64,000 nucleotides of DNA from Vreelandella olivaria (GCA_004295565.1 AP019416.1:4650001-4714000); one strand, 5' to 3'. Counted from the first letter of the stretch, positions 39,769-51,500 are shown. Program-made: numbers and translations. Notes: generated from the letters alone by a model not told the origin.

Positions 39769-41943
39769 ATGAGCGAGCGTATCACGCGCCACCGTTTACA
39801 AGTGGCAGCCGATTTAGATCGTTTTATAAATGAGCAAGCGCTACCGGGAACGGGTGTTGATGAAAACGCCTTTTGGGCCGGTGTGGATGCCCTGTTTCAT
39901 GATCTGACACCTAAAAACCGTCAATTGCTGGAAGAGCGCGACACGCTGCAAGAAAAACTTGACGTGTGGCACCGGGAAAACCCCGGCCCGGTCACCGATA
40001 TGCCGGGATACCGCCGCTTCCTGAAAGAGGTCGGCTACTTGGCTGAAGCACCGGCTAACGTCAAAGCGACCACTGCTAACGTTGACCGTGAAGTAGCCGT
40101 TCAGGCAGGCCCGCAGCTGGTTGTACCGGTGAGCAACGCACGCTATGCGCTGAATGCGGCTAACGCGCGCTGGGGCAGCCTTTACGACGCCCTGTACGGC
40201 ACCGATGCGATTTCCGAAGAAGATGGCGCGGAAAAAGGCACCAGTTTCAACCCGAAACGTGGCGCCAAAGTGATTGCTTACGCCCGTGGCGTGCTTGACC
40301 GCGCAGCCCCGCTGGCCACAGGTTCTCACCGTGATGCGGTGAAATACGCCATTCGTGATGAGCACCTGGTGGTGTCGCTGGAAGGCGGTCGTGAGACGGG
40401 CCTTAAGGATTCAGGCAAGCTGATCGGTTTTACCGGTGAAGCGGCTAAACCCGACGCGATTCTGCTGGGTAACAACGGCCTGCACCTGGAAATCCAGATC
40501 GATCCCAACGACTCCATCGGCAAAACTGACCCGGCAGGCGTTAAAGATGTCGTGGTGGAAGCTGCACTGACCGCCATCATGGATTGTGAAGACTCCGTAG
40601 CAGCTGTGGATTCAGAAGATAAAGTTGGCGTTTACAGCAACTGGCTGGGCCTGATGAAGGGCGATCTGGAAGAGAAGATTGAAAAAGGCGGTAAGACGTT
40701 TACTCGTAAACTTAACGCTGACCGCACCTGGCAAACCACCGATGGCAGCAGCGTCACGCTGCCCGGTCGTTCGCTGATGTTCGTGCGCAATGTGGGTCAC
40801 TTAATGACCACACCAGCGATTCTGGATGAGAAAGGCAACGAGCTACCGGAAGGTATCCTTGATGCGGTGGTCACTTCACTGCTCGCGCTGCACGACCTGA
40901 AGAAAGACGCCGACCAGCCGCGCAACTCCCGCACCGGTTCGGTTTACATCGTTAAGCCGAAGATGCACGGCCCTAAAGAAGTCGCCTTCGCCAACGAATT
41001 GTTTAGCCGCGTTGAAGACATTTTGGGCATGAGCCGCGATACCCTAAAAATGGGCATTATGGACGAAGAGCGCCGCACCACGGTTAACCTCAAGGCGTGT
41101 ATTGCCGAAGCTGCCTCACGGGTAGCATTTATCAATACTGGTTTCCTCGACCGTACCGGCGACGAGATGCATACCGCCATGGAAGCGGGCCCCATGGTGC
41201 GCAAGGGCGATATGAAGAGCGCCGCTTGGATTCAGGCCTACGAGAAGAGCAACGTACAAGTGGGTCTTGCCTGCGGTCTGCGTGGTCGTGCCCAAATCGG
41301 TAAGGGCATGTGGGCCATGCCTGACCTGATGCACAACATGCTGGAGCAGAAAATCGGTCACCCGAAAGCCGGAGCCAACACCGCTTGGGTGCCCTCTCCT
41401 ACGGCGGCTGCGCTGCACGCGCTGCACTACCATCAGGTCAACGTCACCGACGTTCAGCGCGAGCTGGAAGCGTTGGGCGAGCCCGACTATCTGGACGACC
41501 TACTCACCGTGCCGGTAGCGGAAAATGCCAACTGGTCAGATGAAGAGAAGCAGCAGGAACTGGACAACAACTGCCAGGGCATTCTGGGTTACGTGGTGCG
41601 CTGGGTAGAGCACGGCGTCGGCTGCTCAAAAGTGCCGGACATCCACAACGTCGGCTTGATGGAAGACCGCGCCACGCTGCGTATCTCCAGCCAGCACATT
41701 GCCAACTGGCTGCTGCATGGCATTGTCGATGCGCCGCGGGTTGAAGAGACCCTCAAGCGCATGGCCAAAGTAGTGGATGAGCAGAACGCAGGCGACCCCA
41801 CCTATACTGCCATGAGCGCCGACTTTGAAGGCTCCACCGCTTTCAAAGCCGCCTCAGACCTGATCTTCAAAGGCCGCGTCCAGCCTTCCGGCTACACCGA
41901 GCCGCTACTTCACGAGTGGCGTCAGGTGCATAAGGCGAAGTAA
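39769..41943 (+). CDS. glcB: Malate synthase G
   Basis: The 724-residue protein has the length and motifs of the monomeric G isoform: [54 protein letters not shown] and the catalytic Asp region [33 protein letters not shown]. It condenses glyoxylate with acetyl-CoA to malate. CAGGAG precedes ATG 39769; an in-frame codon further upstream has no such site. It is intact, which stands out among the damaged neighbours. Confidence 0.97.
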   Translation: MSERITRHRLQVAADLDRFINEQALPGTGVDENAFWAGVDALFHDLTPKNRQLLEERDTLQEKLDVWHRENPGPVTDMPGYRRFLKEVGYLAEAPANVKATTANVDREVAVQAGPQLVVPVSNARYALNAANARWGSLYDALYGTDAISEEDGAEKGTSFNPKRGAKVIAYARGVLDRAAPLATGSHRDAVKYAIRDEHLVVSLEGGRETGLKDSGKLIGFTGEAAKPDAILLGNNGLHLEIQIDPNDSIGKTDPAGVKDVVVEAALTAIMDCEDSVAAVDSEDKVGVYSNWLGLMKGDLEEKIEKGGKTFTRKLNADRTWQTTDGSSVTLPGRSLMFVRNVGHLMTTPAILDEKGNELPEGILDAVVTSLLALHDLKKDADQPRNSRTGSVYIVKPKMHGPKEVAFANELFSRVEDILGMSRDTLKMGIMDEERRTTVNLKACIAEAASRVAFINTGFLDRTGDEMHTAMEAGPMVRKGDMKSAAWIQAYEKSNVQVGLACGLRGRAQIGKGMWAMPDLMHNMLEQKIGHPKAGANTAWVPSPTAAALHALHYHQVNVTDVQRELEALGEPDYLDDLLTVPVAENANWSDEEKQQELDNNCQGILGYVVRWVEHGVGCSKVPDIHNVGLMEDRATLRISSQHIANWLLHGIVDAPRVEETLKRMAKVVDEQNAGDPTYTAMSADFEGSTAFKAASDLIFKGRVQPSGYTEPLLHEWRQVHKAK

Positions 41944-41963
41944 GATCGTTTTACGGTGTAATC

Positions 41964-41994
41964 AGCCTCGAGGCTTATACCTCGGGGCTTTTTT
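41964..41994 (+). terminator. Rho-independent terminator after glcB
   Basis: A 10-bp stem with one G-T pair (AGCCTCGAGG and CCTCGGGGCT, 6-nt loop) is followed by six Ts. Confidence 0.9.
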
Positions 41995-42011
41995 ATAAAA
42001 GGAAAACAACA

Positions 42012-42428
42012 ATGACCGTAATGACCGCCGAACAGATCGAGCACTTTCTGGATGAAGTGTTTCCCCAGCGGATGGGCAAGATAGAGAGCGTGGGCGAAAT
42101 GACGGCCAATATGCGCTTGAAGATCGGCAACGAGCATCTTCGTCCCGGCCCACGGGTTTCCGGGCCCACCATGATGGGCTTTGCAGATGTTGCACTCTAC
42201 GTTGCGATTCTGGCGCAGATCGGCCCCGAACCGATGGCAGTGACCAGCGACCTAAACTGCCATTTCCTGCGTGCCGCCTCCGGAGATCACGATATTATCG
42301 CCCACGCCAAATTGATCAAGCTTGGTCGACGTTTAGCGGTCGGAGAAGTGCAGATTTTCTCGGTCAGTGATGAAGTACACCCAGTCGTCCATGTCACCGC
42401 TAGCTATGCGCTACCAAAGAAAGCCTAA
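42012..42428 (+). CDS. PaaI-family hotdog thioesterase
   Basis: The 138-residue protein has the hotdog pattern PGPRVSGPTMMGFADVALYVAILAQIG, then DLNCHFLRAA and RRLAVGEVQIFSVSDEVHPVVHVTASYALP. The Asp in GFADVALY is in the usual catalytic position. It hydrolyses acyl-CoA thioesters of unknown chain. It follows the glcB terminator by 17 bp and is the last gene before the IS66 element. Confidence 0.85.
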   Translation: MTVMTAEQIEHFLDEVFPQRMGKIESVGEMTANMRLKIGNEHLRPGPRVSGPTMMGFADVALYVAILAQIGPEPMAVTSDLNCHFLRAASGDHDIIAHAKLIKLGRRLAVGEVQIFSVSDEVHPVVHVTASYALPKKA

Positions 42429-42503
42429 GCCTTGACGGGTTCTACCTCACTCAAATATGAATAGCCGTAAGCGATCCACTAACCACATCTAGGCAGTCAC
42501 TGC

Positions 42504-44096
42504 TTAGACCGGTAAGGTCTCTTTCCACTGCCAGGGCAGTAGCGTGTCGAGGTCATCATCGTTGAGGGTCGGCAGCGTCTCAAAGACATGCTGTAAATAG
42601 TCATAGGGCGAGAGGCCATTGGCTTTGGCCGTTTCGATCAGGCTGTAGATCGCCGCGCTGGCCTGGGCGCCGCTAGGCGTCTGGCTGAACAGCCAGTTTT
42701 ACGCCCCACCACGAACGGGCGGATGGCGTTCTCTGCCGGGTTGTTATCTAACGGGATCAGGCCATCGTCCAGGAACCGAGTCAGGCGTGGCCACTGGTTG
42801 TTCAGGTAGTGCAGGGCTTTCCCCAGCGCGCTTTTGGGCAGTACTTGGGCCAGTGACTTGTCGAGCCAGGTGCGCAGTTGATCGATTAGTGGCCTGCCCT
42901 TCTTGTCACGCAGCGCTTGGCGTGCCTCAGGGGCGAGGGCCTTGGCCTGTTTTTCCACGCCGTACAGCTTACGGATCTGGTTCAGCGCCCAGTCCGCTTT
43001 GCCGGTTTTGCCTTTGGGCTGCACCTTCTGGGCCTCGACGAACTTACGCCGGGCATGCGCCCAGCAGCCCGCGTGGGTGATCCCATTACGACGCACGATC
43101 TCGGCGTAACCTTCATAGCCATCGGTAATTAGGCGGCCCGCATAGTCGCCCAGCAGGTCAACGGGCACTCGTCCGGCGCGGCTGGCCGCGTAGTCGAACA
43201 AGACCCCCTGTTGGCCCGGCGGCCCACCGCGCTGCACCCACATATAGGACGTGGCACTCGCCTGACGATCAACTTCTTGATTCACCTGAAGCGTTGTTTC
43301 ATCCATATGGATCAAGGGGGCGCTGAGCAGGTGTCGGCGTAACGTCTCGATCAACGGGGCGACACGCTCGCCTGCTTGCACCATCCAACGGGCCAAGGTG
43401 TTGCGGGGATCTCCGCGCCATGGCGGGCAAAATCTGGCTCTGCCGATACAGCGGCAAGGCATCCTGGTACTTGGCGGTCGCCACATAGGCGAGCAGCGTG
43501 GCGCTGGCACTGCTCTTGGGCAACAGCTTGGTCGGCGCAGGGGCGGTTTTGACACCCTCTTCGCACGTCGGGCAGGCATATTTGCGGCGCACATGACGGA
43601 TCACCTCGACCCGGGCGGGTACCACATGCAGCTCCTCGCTGACCTCTTCACCGATCACCTTTAGCGCGGTGCCGTCATCGTGGCAGTGGCGTGCATCGAC
43701 GGGCAGTTCATGGATGACCTCGACACGCGGGAGTTCCGACGGTAGCGCAACACGCCCACCGCGCGTGCGACGTTTCTTAGGCGTGGCGGTCTCGCTAGTC
43801 GCGTCATCAGCGACGGCGTCGCACTCCGATCCATCGTTGTTGTCTTCCTCGTCAACCGCCACTTCCGCTTCATTGATCAGCAGATCGCGCTGTTCAACAC
43901 GGTACTTTTCGGTAGAGGGGCCGAATTGACGTTCCAAGGCCAGCCGGAACTGTTCAAACAACGATTGTTTGTTGGCTTCCCACTGGGCTTCTTTTTTCTC
44001 CATCAACGCCAACAGCCGCGCATTTTCAGCGTCGGCAGCGGCCAGCTTGCGCTCAAGCTGGGAGATCGTTGGCGAGGCGGAATCGGCGTTTTTCAT
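42504..44096 (-). CDS. tnpC: IS66-family DDE transposase TnpC (three frameshifts)
   Basis: The protein has an N-terminal coiled coil (LERKLAAADAENARLLALMEKKEAQW), a zinc-binding segment RRKYACPTCEEGVKTA, and a DDE domain with IHMDETTLQV, ITDGYEGYAEI and DNNPAENAIRPFVVGRK. The C terminus is LDTLLPWQWKETLPV with a stop at 42504. Cs are missing near 43430 and 43407 and an A near 42697. The repaired length is about 532 residues, normal for the family, so the element may be active. Confidence 0.9.
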
Positions 44097-44140
44097 GCCA
44101 CCTAGTCTACCAAAACGCCACTGAAGCGGGAGCAAAACAG

Positions 44141-44497
44141 CTAACCAACCTGCTGAAAATCCAACGCTTTGTGGGGTTGCATAGCCTTCAGGTTAACGCC
44201 ATCTAGCAGCCAGTTCAGTTCCTGGCCGGTTAACGTCACGGTGTCGCCTTCCAGATGCGTTGGCCACTTAAACCGCTCGCGCTCCAGGCGCTTGTACCAC
44301 ACCACAAAGCCGTTACGCTCCCAGAACAGCAGCTTCACCTTATCGCGTTGACGGTTGCCGAATACAAACAGCGCCTTATCGAACGGATTTAGCGCCATGG
44401 CCTCCTGAACCAGTAAGGCCAAGCCATCGATTTGCTTGCGCATATCCACGGGGTCGCGGCACAAGTACACCGTCAGATCAGTACTCGGTCGGATCAT
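44141..44497 (-). CDS. tnpB: IS66 accessory protein TnpB
   Basis: The 118-residue protein MIRPSTDLTVYLCRDPVDMRKQIDGLA... contains LFVFGNRQRDKVKLLFWERNGFVVWYKRLE, the IS66 Orf2 signature. It is needed with TnpA and TnpC for transposition in studied elements. Its start overlaps tnpA by 4 bp (ATGA). It is intact. Confidence 0.95.
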   Translation of the reverse strand: MIRPSTDLTVYLCRDPVDMRKQIDGLALLVQEAMALNPFDKALFVFGNRQRDKVKLLFWERNGFVVWYKRLERERFKWPTHLEGDTVTLTGQELNWLLDGVNLKAMQPHKALDFQQVG

Positions 44498-44706
44498 GTC
44501 GTCACCTCCACCGGCACAAACCGGGCGGGGCGACAGCGTGGTGGTACCGGCAAGCCTTGCACACTTAAGCGCTTCTCCCATGTCAGCAGGTCGTCGAGAG
44601 ATAACGCCTGTGAGGCGGCGTAATCACTTAGCGGCATGTTCAGCGCCGAGGCATAGTAAAGATGGCCAAGCCAAAAGGCGCGAGTAGGGTTGAGTTCACA
44701 GGTCAT
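44494..44706 (-). CDS. tnpA: IS66 accessory protein TnpA, short form
   Basis: This is a small 70-residue first ORF (MTCELNPTRAFWLGHLYYASALNMPLSDYA...) with GGAG 7 nt upstream. It is shorter than many IS66 TnpA proteins and resembles the compact variant found in some halophile elements. It is coupled to tnpB by ATGA. Confidence 0.8.
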   Translation of the reverse strand: MTCELNPTRAFWLGHLYYASALNMPLSDYAASQALSLDDLLTWEKRLSVQGLPVPPRCRPARFVPVEVTT

Positions 44707-45033
44707 GATGATCTCCAAAACCAACGAGAGATCATTAGTGTGAATAGATGGGATTAGCTTGGGTAGATGGGGTTTGTGGATCGCTTACGAATAGCCAGCT
44801 AAACGAGGATGATTTATTAGTGATCCTTATATCAAAACATAAGCAAAAACAAATAGTGAAAAATTGTTAACTAACTACTCAAAGAATAAACATTCCATTA
44901 ATCTTACGGCGAAAGTGCTAACTATAGAAAAGACTGCTTATATTTAGCAAAACTCCATGAAGTTATTTTAAAAATGTCGATAGGGCATTCCCCTAGCAAC
45001 TCCTTTCCGCTGCAAAGCAAGGAAAATATAATA

Positions 45034-46535
45034 ATGCCAGACGCCTCTTTCTCGAACCATATTGCGCGAACCGACAGGCTCATGTGGTGGCCACTAGGGT
45101 TTGTCGCTTTATTATGCTTGGTGATTAGCTTTTTTACCCAAACGCTGATGCTAGTAGCGGTGGTAATTGCTGCCACGCTACCGCTTACCTATATTCTCCA
45201 GCATAAATTACCAGGCCACATTGCTAACGGGTTCGTCAAAGCCGCTGTGATGATGGTCTGGTCGGCCGTATTGATCGAACAAAGTGGCGGCATGATCGAA
45301 GCACACTTTGGCATCTTTATCTTGCTCTCTGTTTTAATCCTTTATAGCGACTGGCGAGTTATTGCTTTTGGTGGTTTGGTCATAGCACTTCACCATGCTC
45401 TGTTTACCTGGCTTCAGTATCAGGGGCTCGTTCAGCTTTACGTGAGCATGGGTGACATGCATGTCATGGAAGAGGGGCAATAACCCACAGCCCTGTCGAT
45501 TTACTGTATTGCTTACTAATGCACGGCGGCGCCGTGGTTGTCCAAGTCGTTATTCTTGGCTATTTGGCAAAAGTGCTGGAAAGCATGGTGCAAGAAGGGC
45601 TTCACGTCACTCGCTTTGCCATTGCCGCCGGTAGCGGAAACTTGGACGTTGCCTTCAGCAGAAAAGAACAGCAGTTGCCCGCAGTCTCGGCAATCGTAGA
45701 AATGCGCGACCAGGTAGCGGATAGCCTGCGAAAAACACAAACTGCAGCAAGCCACGTTATGGACTACAGTCAGCAGCTTTTTGTTGCTCAAGAGCAACTA
45801 CGCACTCAAACGTCCCGTAACAGCAGTCAAACCGAGCGCATATCCACTAGCACGACGGAACTCGCCGCCTCGACTCGGGAAACCGCCAAAGAATCTCAAC
45901 ATATACGTCAACTGGCCAACGATGCTGAGAAAATTGCTCGACAAAACGGTAAGCAAGTCGAGGAAATGGGTGAAATGATGCGGCTACTTGATAAGCACTC
46001 CAAAGCTATCCAGGAGATGCTTGGCGAAATTGATAACATCACATTTCAAACCAACCTTCTCGCATTAAACGCATCCGTTGAAGCAGCAAGAGCCGGTGAA
46101 CACGGCCGTGGCTTCGCCGTGGTTGCCAACGAAGTGCGTAACTTGTCGAAAAATACCCAAACAACTGCTACTCAGATTCGCCATACCATTGCGGCCACCA
46201 CCAACCAAGTGTTGCTAGGGGTTAAACAAACTTCCACCATTGCGGAGACGACTCGGTCACTTATTCAAAGCTTTGAGCAGGTCGCCATGCGTTTAAACAA
46301 CTCTGAAAGCGCAATCAGCCAGCAGCATCAAGGCGTTGAAGAGCTCGAGCAAAGCGTTAACGAAATTTACAATGCCCTGGAGCTCTCCCGTGCGGCGGTT
46401 GAAAACTCCCACAGCATGGCAGAACAACTATCGGTCACCGCTGATAAGATGATGAACGCCGTCAGTGGGTTCACACTCCCGCTCTCTTCGTCTACCGCCG
46501 AGAAGCCAATGCTGATTGCCTCACCCACGGTTTGA
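45034..46535 (+). CDS. Methyl-accepting chemotaxis protein with multi-helix membrane sensor (one frameshift)
   Basis: It starts MPDASFSNHIARTDRL after AAGGAAA. The N-terminal part holds about five hydrophobic helices without a periplasmic domain (WPLGFVALLCLVISFF, LMLVAVVIAATLPLTYIL, GLVIALHHALFTWLQY), so it likely senses within the membrane or cytoplasm. The signalling tip is [34 protein letters not shown]. One G is missing near 45478, joining MEEG to AITHSPVDLLYCLLMHGG. The length is about 500 residues. No HAMP domain is obvious. Confidence 0.87.
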
Positions 46536-46549
46536 CGCCTTAATCGGCA

Positions 46550-48751
46550 CTATAAAATCGCACCGCGACCAGCCTCCGGGAGCTGGTCGATCATTCGATC
46601 AAGGGTTATAGGGTATTCGCGCACCCGAACACCGGTGGCATTGTAGATCGCGTTGGCAATCGCGGCGGCTACGCCACAGATACCCAGTTCGCCAATCCCT
46701 TTTGCTTTTAGGGGCGATGAAGCAGCATCGGTGGTATCTAAAAAGATCACCTCCTGCTCGGGAATATCCGCATGCACCGCCACTTCGTAGCTTGCCAGGT
46801 CGTGGTTGACGAAGAAGCCGCGCTCGGTATCCACGCTCATGCCCTCGGTCAAGGCAGCCCCCACACCCATGGTCATACCACCAATCACCTGACTGCGCGC
46901 CGTAATGGGGTTGAGGATGCGCCCTGCATCGCAAACGGCCAGCATGCGCCGCACGCGGGTTTCCCCGGTATAGGCATGCACGGCCACCTCAACAAAGTGC
47001 GCTGCGAAAGTACCTATCTCCAGCGTGTCTTTGAAGTCGCCAAAGTTGATCGAATCTTCAGCCACTATCTCTTCGCCATCGGCTACGTCGGCCAGTGCCA
47101 GATCTATCTGCCCGGCGACGACGCGGCCATGTTCAAAGCGCGCCTCGTCAACGTTCAGGCGTTTGGCGATCTGCGCCTGAAGCGCCACACAGGCAGCATA
47201 TACACCCGCGGTGGAGCTCGCTGCACCAAACTGCCCGCCTGAGCCGGAGGAGGTCGGGTAGGCACTGTTGCCAAGGCGTACCTCTACGTCCTGCATCTCC
47301 ATGCCCATGGTTTCTGCCGCGGTTTGGGTCAGGATGGTGTAGGAACCGGTACCGATATCGGTCATATCGGTTTCCACGATCAAGCGCCCCTTCTGCAAAC
47401 GCACCCTCGCGCCCGAGGTCATGGTAGGCGCGCCGCGATAGGCACCGGCCATACCGTGGCCAATCAGCCATTGGCCTTCGCGCCGCCCGCCCGCTTTAAG
47501 GTTACGTTCAGCCCAGCCGAAAGCGTCGGCGCCCTTGCGCAGGCACTCCACAAAGTGGCGTTCGCTGAAGGGCTTCGATGGCGCTTCGGGATTGACCTGG
47601 GTGTCGTTGAGTATCCTGAACGCCACCGGATCCATGCCCAGCTTCTCCGCCATCTCGTCCATGGCGATCTCGAGCGCCGCCAACCCCGACGCTTCACCCG
47701 GGGCACGCATATCCGCCGATTCAGGAAGGCCCATATCGATAGCATGGTGCACCACGCGACGATTTTCGCCCGCGTAGAAGCAGCGGGTCTGATTGACCGC
47801 ATCTTCACCGCTGCCGCCGGGCAGCGTATGGGAAAACAGCGGTGTGATCGAAGACAGTAATCTTGCCATCTGCCCCGGCCGCGATACGCAGGCGCTGAAT
47901 GGTGCCGGAGCGGTGGGTGGTGTTGTTGAAGATCATCGGGCGCGGCAAGGCCACTTTGACCGGCCGCCCCGTCTCCCGCGAGCCAAGCGCGGCCAGCACC
48001 GCGTCGGCGCGCAGCCATAGCTTGCCGCCAAAGCCGCCACCCACATAAGGGCTTTCCAGACGGATCCTGTCAGCGTCGATCTCGAAGGTGGTAGCGAGCG
48101 CCTGGCGCGTCCACTCGATCATCTGATTCGATGTCCATACCGTCATCTGACCACCATCCGACCAGTCAACAATGGAAGCGTGGGGCTCCATCATGGCGTG
48201 GCTTTGCGAAGCAGTGCGGTAGGTTTCATCCAGCGTTACCGGTGCGGCGTCAAACGCCGCGTCCACATCGCCTACATTGGCGGTCGGCTCGCCAGTGCTC
48301 TGCAGGCGCGTCCAGGCATCTTCAAGATCGAACACGCCCGGCGTCTCTTCGTAGTGCACCTCAATCAATGAAGCCGCACCACGCGCCTGCTCCAAGGTAT
48401 CGGCAACCACTACCGCGATGGCCTGGTGGTAGTGCTCAACGGTGGCGCCGCCGAACAGGTGGGCCACATTGCTGTCGGCACGCGCCAGCGGCTCAAACTC
48501 TAGAGTGGTGATAACGGCGGCTACGCCGGGTGCGGCACGGGCGGCCGTGGCATCCATATGAGTGATTTTTCCTCGGGCAATCGTTGCGCCCAGGGAAAGC
48601 CCACCAATGGGTTGGCCACCACGTCATGCCGCTCGTAAGCGTAGGAGGCGCGGCCGGTTACCTTAAGCAGACCGTCGACTCGTACATGCGGCTTGCCGAT
48701 AATACGGGCACGGTCAAACAAGTTATCTTCCGTTGATTGATTAAAATCCAT
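46550..48751 (-). CDS. paoC: Aldehyde oxidoreductase molybdenum subunit, PaoC type (two frameshifts)
   Basis: The large xanthine-oxidase-family subunit starts [35 protein letters not shown]. It contains [28 protein letters not shown] and the active-site Glu in [21 protein letters not shown] is missing near 48570 and a base near 47840. The repaired length is about 734 residues. With the two genes upstream it forms the Mo-FAD-FeS enzyme that oxidises aldehydes to acids. No paoD maturation factor is adjacent. Confidence 0.88.
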
Positions 48752-48754
48752 GGG

Positions 48755-49703
48755 TCACTCCTGAGCCAGCAGCGCGGCGAGCGTTCGCTCTGCCAGGGTA
48801 AGCTTGTAGGCGTTCTCATGCGTCGGACGAGCGCCGTCCAGTAAGCGTGCCATGACGGCGGATGCGCCCTGCGGTAACAGCGCATCGGCTTCAGCACGGC
48901 GCCAAGGTTTGGGCGCCACGCCACCCAGTGCCACACGTCCGGTGCCATCGGGGGCTTTAACCAGCGCAACGGAGACCAGCGCAAAGGCGTAAGAGGCCCG
49001 GTCGCGCACCTTGTAATAGGCATGGCGGCTCTTAACGGGGGCGGCAGCCGCACGGCAGTGATCATTTCGCCTGCTTGCATCGCGTTCTCTATCTCAGGAG
49101 TATCGCCGGGCAGCTGGTAGAACTCCTCCAGCGTCAGGCAGCGCGCTTCACCCGATGAGGTCACGGTTTCCACTTCGGCATCCAGCACGCGCAGGGCCAC
49201 GGCCATGTCCGAAGGGTGCGTGGCGATACACGCTTCTGACGTACCGATAACGCCCAGCCCACGGGAGTTGGCGCCTGTGCCGAGTGCCGCACAGCCCGCC
49301 CCAGGCGAGCGCTTGTTGCAGGGCATGCCGGTGTCGTAAAGTAGGGGCAGCGCGTGCGCTGGAGCAGATTACCGCCGGTAGTGGCTTTGTTGCGCAGCTG
49401 GCCCGATGCGCCCGAGACAAGGGCTCGGCTGAGCACCGCATAATCGCGACGAATTCGTGGGTCGGCAGCTAACGCACTGTTACTCACCAAAGCCCCCACA
49501 CGCAAGCCGCCGCTGCGGGTGGGGGTAATGGCGTTGAGCCCAGTACGCGTTACATCAATCAGGTGTCGCGGGGTTTCGATCTCGTGCTTCATTAAATCCA
49601 GCAGGTTGGTGCCACCGGCAATAAATTTGGCGCCTGGTACTTCGGCGGCACGGGCGGCCGCCTGGGCGGGATCAGAGACACGTTCATAGGAGAAGGCTCT
49701 CAT
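48755..49703 (-). CDS. paoB: Aldehyde oxidoreductase FAD subunit, PaoB type (two frameshifts)
   Basis: The FAD-binding loop is [21 protein letters not shown], with [25 protein letters not shown] and the [13 protein letters not shown] cluster segment that PaoB has for an extra 4Fe-4S centre. The end is [17 protein letters not shown] is missing near 49340 and a base near 49035. The repaired length is about 316 residues. It overlaps paoA by 4 bp and lies 3 bp before paoC. Confidence 0.87.
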
Positions 49704-50265
49704 GCGCGCTCCCCCGCCACCTGATTAATGGCGTTTAGAATATTGGCGTAAGCGCCACAGCGGCAAAGATTGCCCGACATGCGCTCGCGAATCTCGGCAT
49801 CAGTCACCTCAATGGGTGCGGTGAGATCCTTCGTTACATGGCTGGGTAGATCCGCTCGCATCTCCTCTAGCACTGCCTTTGCCGAACAAATCTGCCCCGG
49901 CGTGCAGTAGCCGCACTGGAAGGCATCATGATCGAGGAAAGCTTGCTGCATGGGATCCAGATGATCCGCTTCCCTAATCCTTCGATGGTCGCCACGTCAT
50001 CACCTTCATGCATCACCGCCAGCGTCAGGCAGGCGTTAATCCGCTCGCCATTCACCGACACCGTGCAAGCGCCGCACTGTCCGTGGTCGCAGCCCTTCTT
50101 GGTGCCGGTGAGTTTTAAATGTTCACGCAAAGCATCCAGCAGCGTCGTTCGGTTATCCAGTTCAAGCTGGTGCTTTGCGCCATTGACCACTAAAGAGACG
50201 TTCGAGCGCTCCGTGCCATTCTGTGCGGTTTCGCGATGCCTTTCAGCGCTATTAGGTGGGTTCAT
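49700..50265 (-). CDS. paoA: Aldehyde oxidoreductase 2Fe-2S subunit, PaoA type (one frameshift)
   Basis: It has plant-type 2Fe-2S ligands in [16 protein letters not shown] and the second cluster in [11 protein letters not shown] and [16 protein letters not shown] is missing near 49967; repair gives [20 protein letters not shown]. coli PaoA carries a twin-arginine signal, but this protein begins [29 protein letters not shown] with no RR-x-F-L motif or hydrophobic stretch, so the complex is predicted to stay in the cytoplasm. Confidence 0.88.
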
Positions 50266-50547
50266 AACTATGCGCCTTCCCTGCTCATTGCTGTCGTTTT
50301 ATGGATGTCGTAACGACTTCAGCATAGTCATGATTGAGGTGAACAACCCGGCTATTGAGCATAAAAGGTTGTGAAAAAATCTATGGCACCCTCTGTACAC
50401 GCTGTTGCTACGCCAGGCTATGCGTTTTATGCCCACGCCAAAACAGGCAGTGGATGCCGTATGCTAACTATGGGAATGGCGGTTGTGGCACTCACCCGCA
50501 ACCTTCGCAAAAAGCGCCATCAGGTAACGAGCCTGAGGCGCACAGCA

Positions 50548-50994
50548 TCACGGCGCCAGCGTCATGAATGGCTCATCTTGCTGGTCGCTAAAGGCATAGA
50601 CGTTATAGGGCTCATCCTGAGGCCCTGGCATACCCGGCGTGCCAATGGGCATGCCCGCCAGGCCAATGCCATCGACGTCAGGCTGCTCTTCAAACAGTTT
50701 GGCAACCGCTTCCATCGGCACGTGGCCTTCAATCCAATAAGCGCCCATCTCGATGGTATGGCACGACCCTAAACCATAGGGGACGCCCGCCTGCTGCTTG
50801 ATATCACCCAGCTCTACGTCATCAACAATCGTCACCTCTACGCCAAGCGCTTCAAGATGGCGCGCATATTCATCACAGCAGCCACACTGAGGGTTTTTAT
50901 ACAGCGTGGCCTCGTCAGGCAGTGACGCATGGGCAGAAGTCGCCCCCAGAACCAGTGCACCAGACAGGACTAGCGAGGTAGTTAAGCGGTTCAT
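50548..50994 (-). CDS. DUF411 domain protein, exported
   Basis: A signal peptide (MNRLTTSLVLSGALVLGATSAHA) is followed by the DUF411 core ATLYKNPQCGCCDEYARHLEALGVEV with a CGCC motif and GVPYGLGSCHTIEMGAYWIEGHVP. The 148-residue protein has AAGGAGG upstream of its start at 50994. Members are linked to copper and other metal resistance loci. No other metal gene is adjacent, so the role stays open. It is intact. Confidence 0.88.
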   Translation of the reverse strand: MNRLTTSLVLSGALVLGATSAHASLPDEATLYKNPQCGCCDEYARHLEALGVEVTIVDDVELGDIKQQAGVPYGLGSCHTIEMGAYWIEGHVPMEAVAKLFEEQPDVDGIGLAGMPIGTPGMPGPQDEPYNVYAFSDQQDEPFMTLAP

Positions 50995-51104
50995 AAATAA
51001 CCTCCTTGATGGAAACGGCGAAAAGATAGTGGGTAACACGAAGCGACACTCAGCCATAAAAACGTCAGAAGCATAAAGCTTACAACCTGTGTGTTGCCCC
51101 AAGG

Positions 51105-51500
51105 TCAAGGTGAGCGATGACGGCGCGGCGCTAATAGAGCTACTCCCCCAAGCGCCAGCCAACCGGCCATCAACAACAGCCCGCCGACAGGCGTAATAAT
51201 GCCAAGATTCAGCCCCGCCAGCGCCATCAGGTAGAGCGAACCTGAAAAGCACACCATGCCTAATGCCCACAGCGCCAGCACCCAACGCTGCCCGGCCAGC
51301 GGCTGCACCTGGCGCCATACCTGCACGATCATGATGGCTAACGTGTGCCAGGCTTGGTAGCGCACGCCGGTTTCCACGGCACTTACCATCGCCTCGGTCG
51401 TGCGCGCCGCTAGTCCATGGGCCGCGTAGGCGCCCAGCATTACCATCAGGGCGCCGGAAAGCGCCGCGATACACCACCACACTCGATCTGTTCGTTGCAC
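51105..51500 (-). CDS. DUF423 family membrane protein (YgdD-like)
   Basis: The 131-residue protein has four hydrophobic helices and the family segments [28 protein letters not shown] and [12 protein letters not shown]. The function of the family is unknown. It is transcribed toward the DUF411 gene and away from thiS, and it is intact. Confidence 0.88.
   Translation of the reverse strand: MQRTDRVWWCIAALSGALMVMLGAYAAHGLAARTTEAMVSAVETGVRYQAWHTLAIMIVQVWRQVQPLAGQRWVLALWALGMVCFSGSLYLMALAGLNLGIITPVGGLLLMAGWLALGGVALLAPRRHRSP

Larger units (their letters stand above)
42467..44788. mobile_element. Complete IS66-family insertion sequence, 2322 bp
   Basis: The terminal inverted repeats are GTAAGCGATCCAC followed by TAACC on the left and the complement with AAACC on the right (17 of 18 match). 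The flanking octamer GAATAGCC occurs at 42459-42466 and 44789-44796 and is the 8-bp target duplication typical of IS66. It contains tnpA, tnpB and tnpC on the minus strand. It sits between the thioesterase and a chemoreceptor and interrupts no visible gene. Confidence 0.95.

Noticed and set aside
50371-50772. Plus-strand ORF of 133 codons antisense to the DUF411 gene
   Set aside because: The second half is the complement of the DUF411 coding sequence, the protein resembles nothing I recognise, and no ribosome-binding site is seen.
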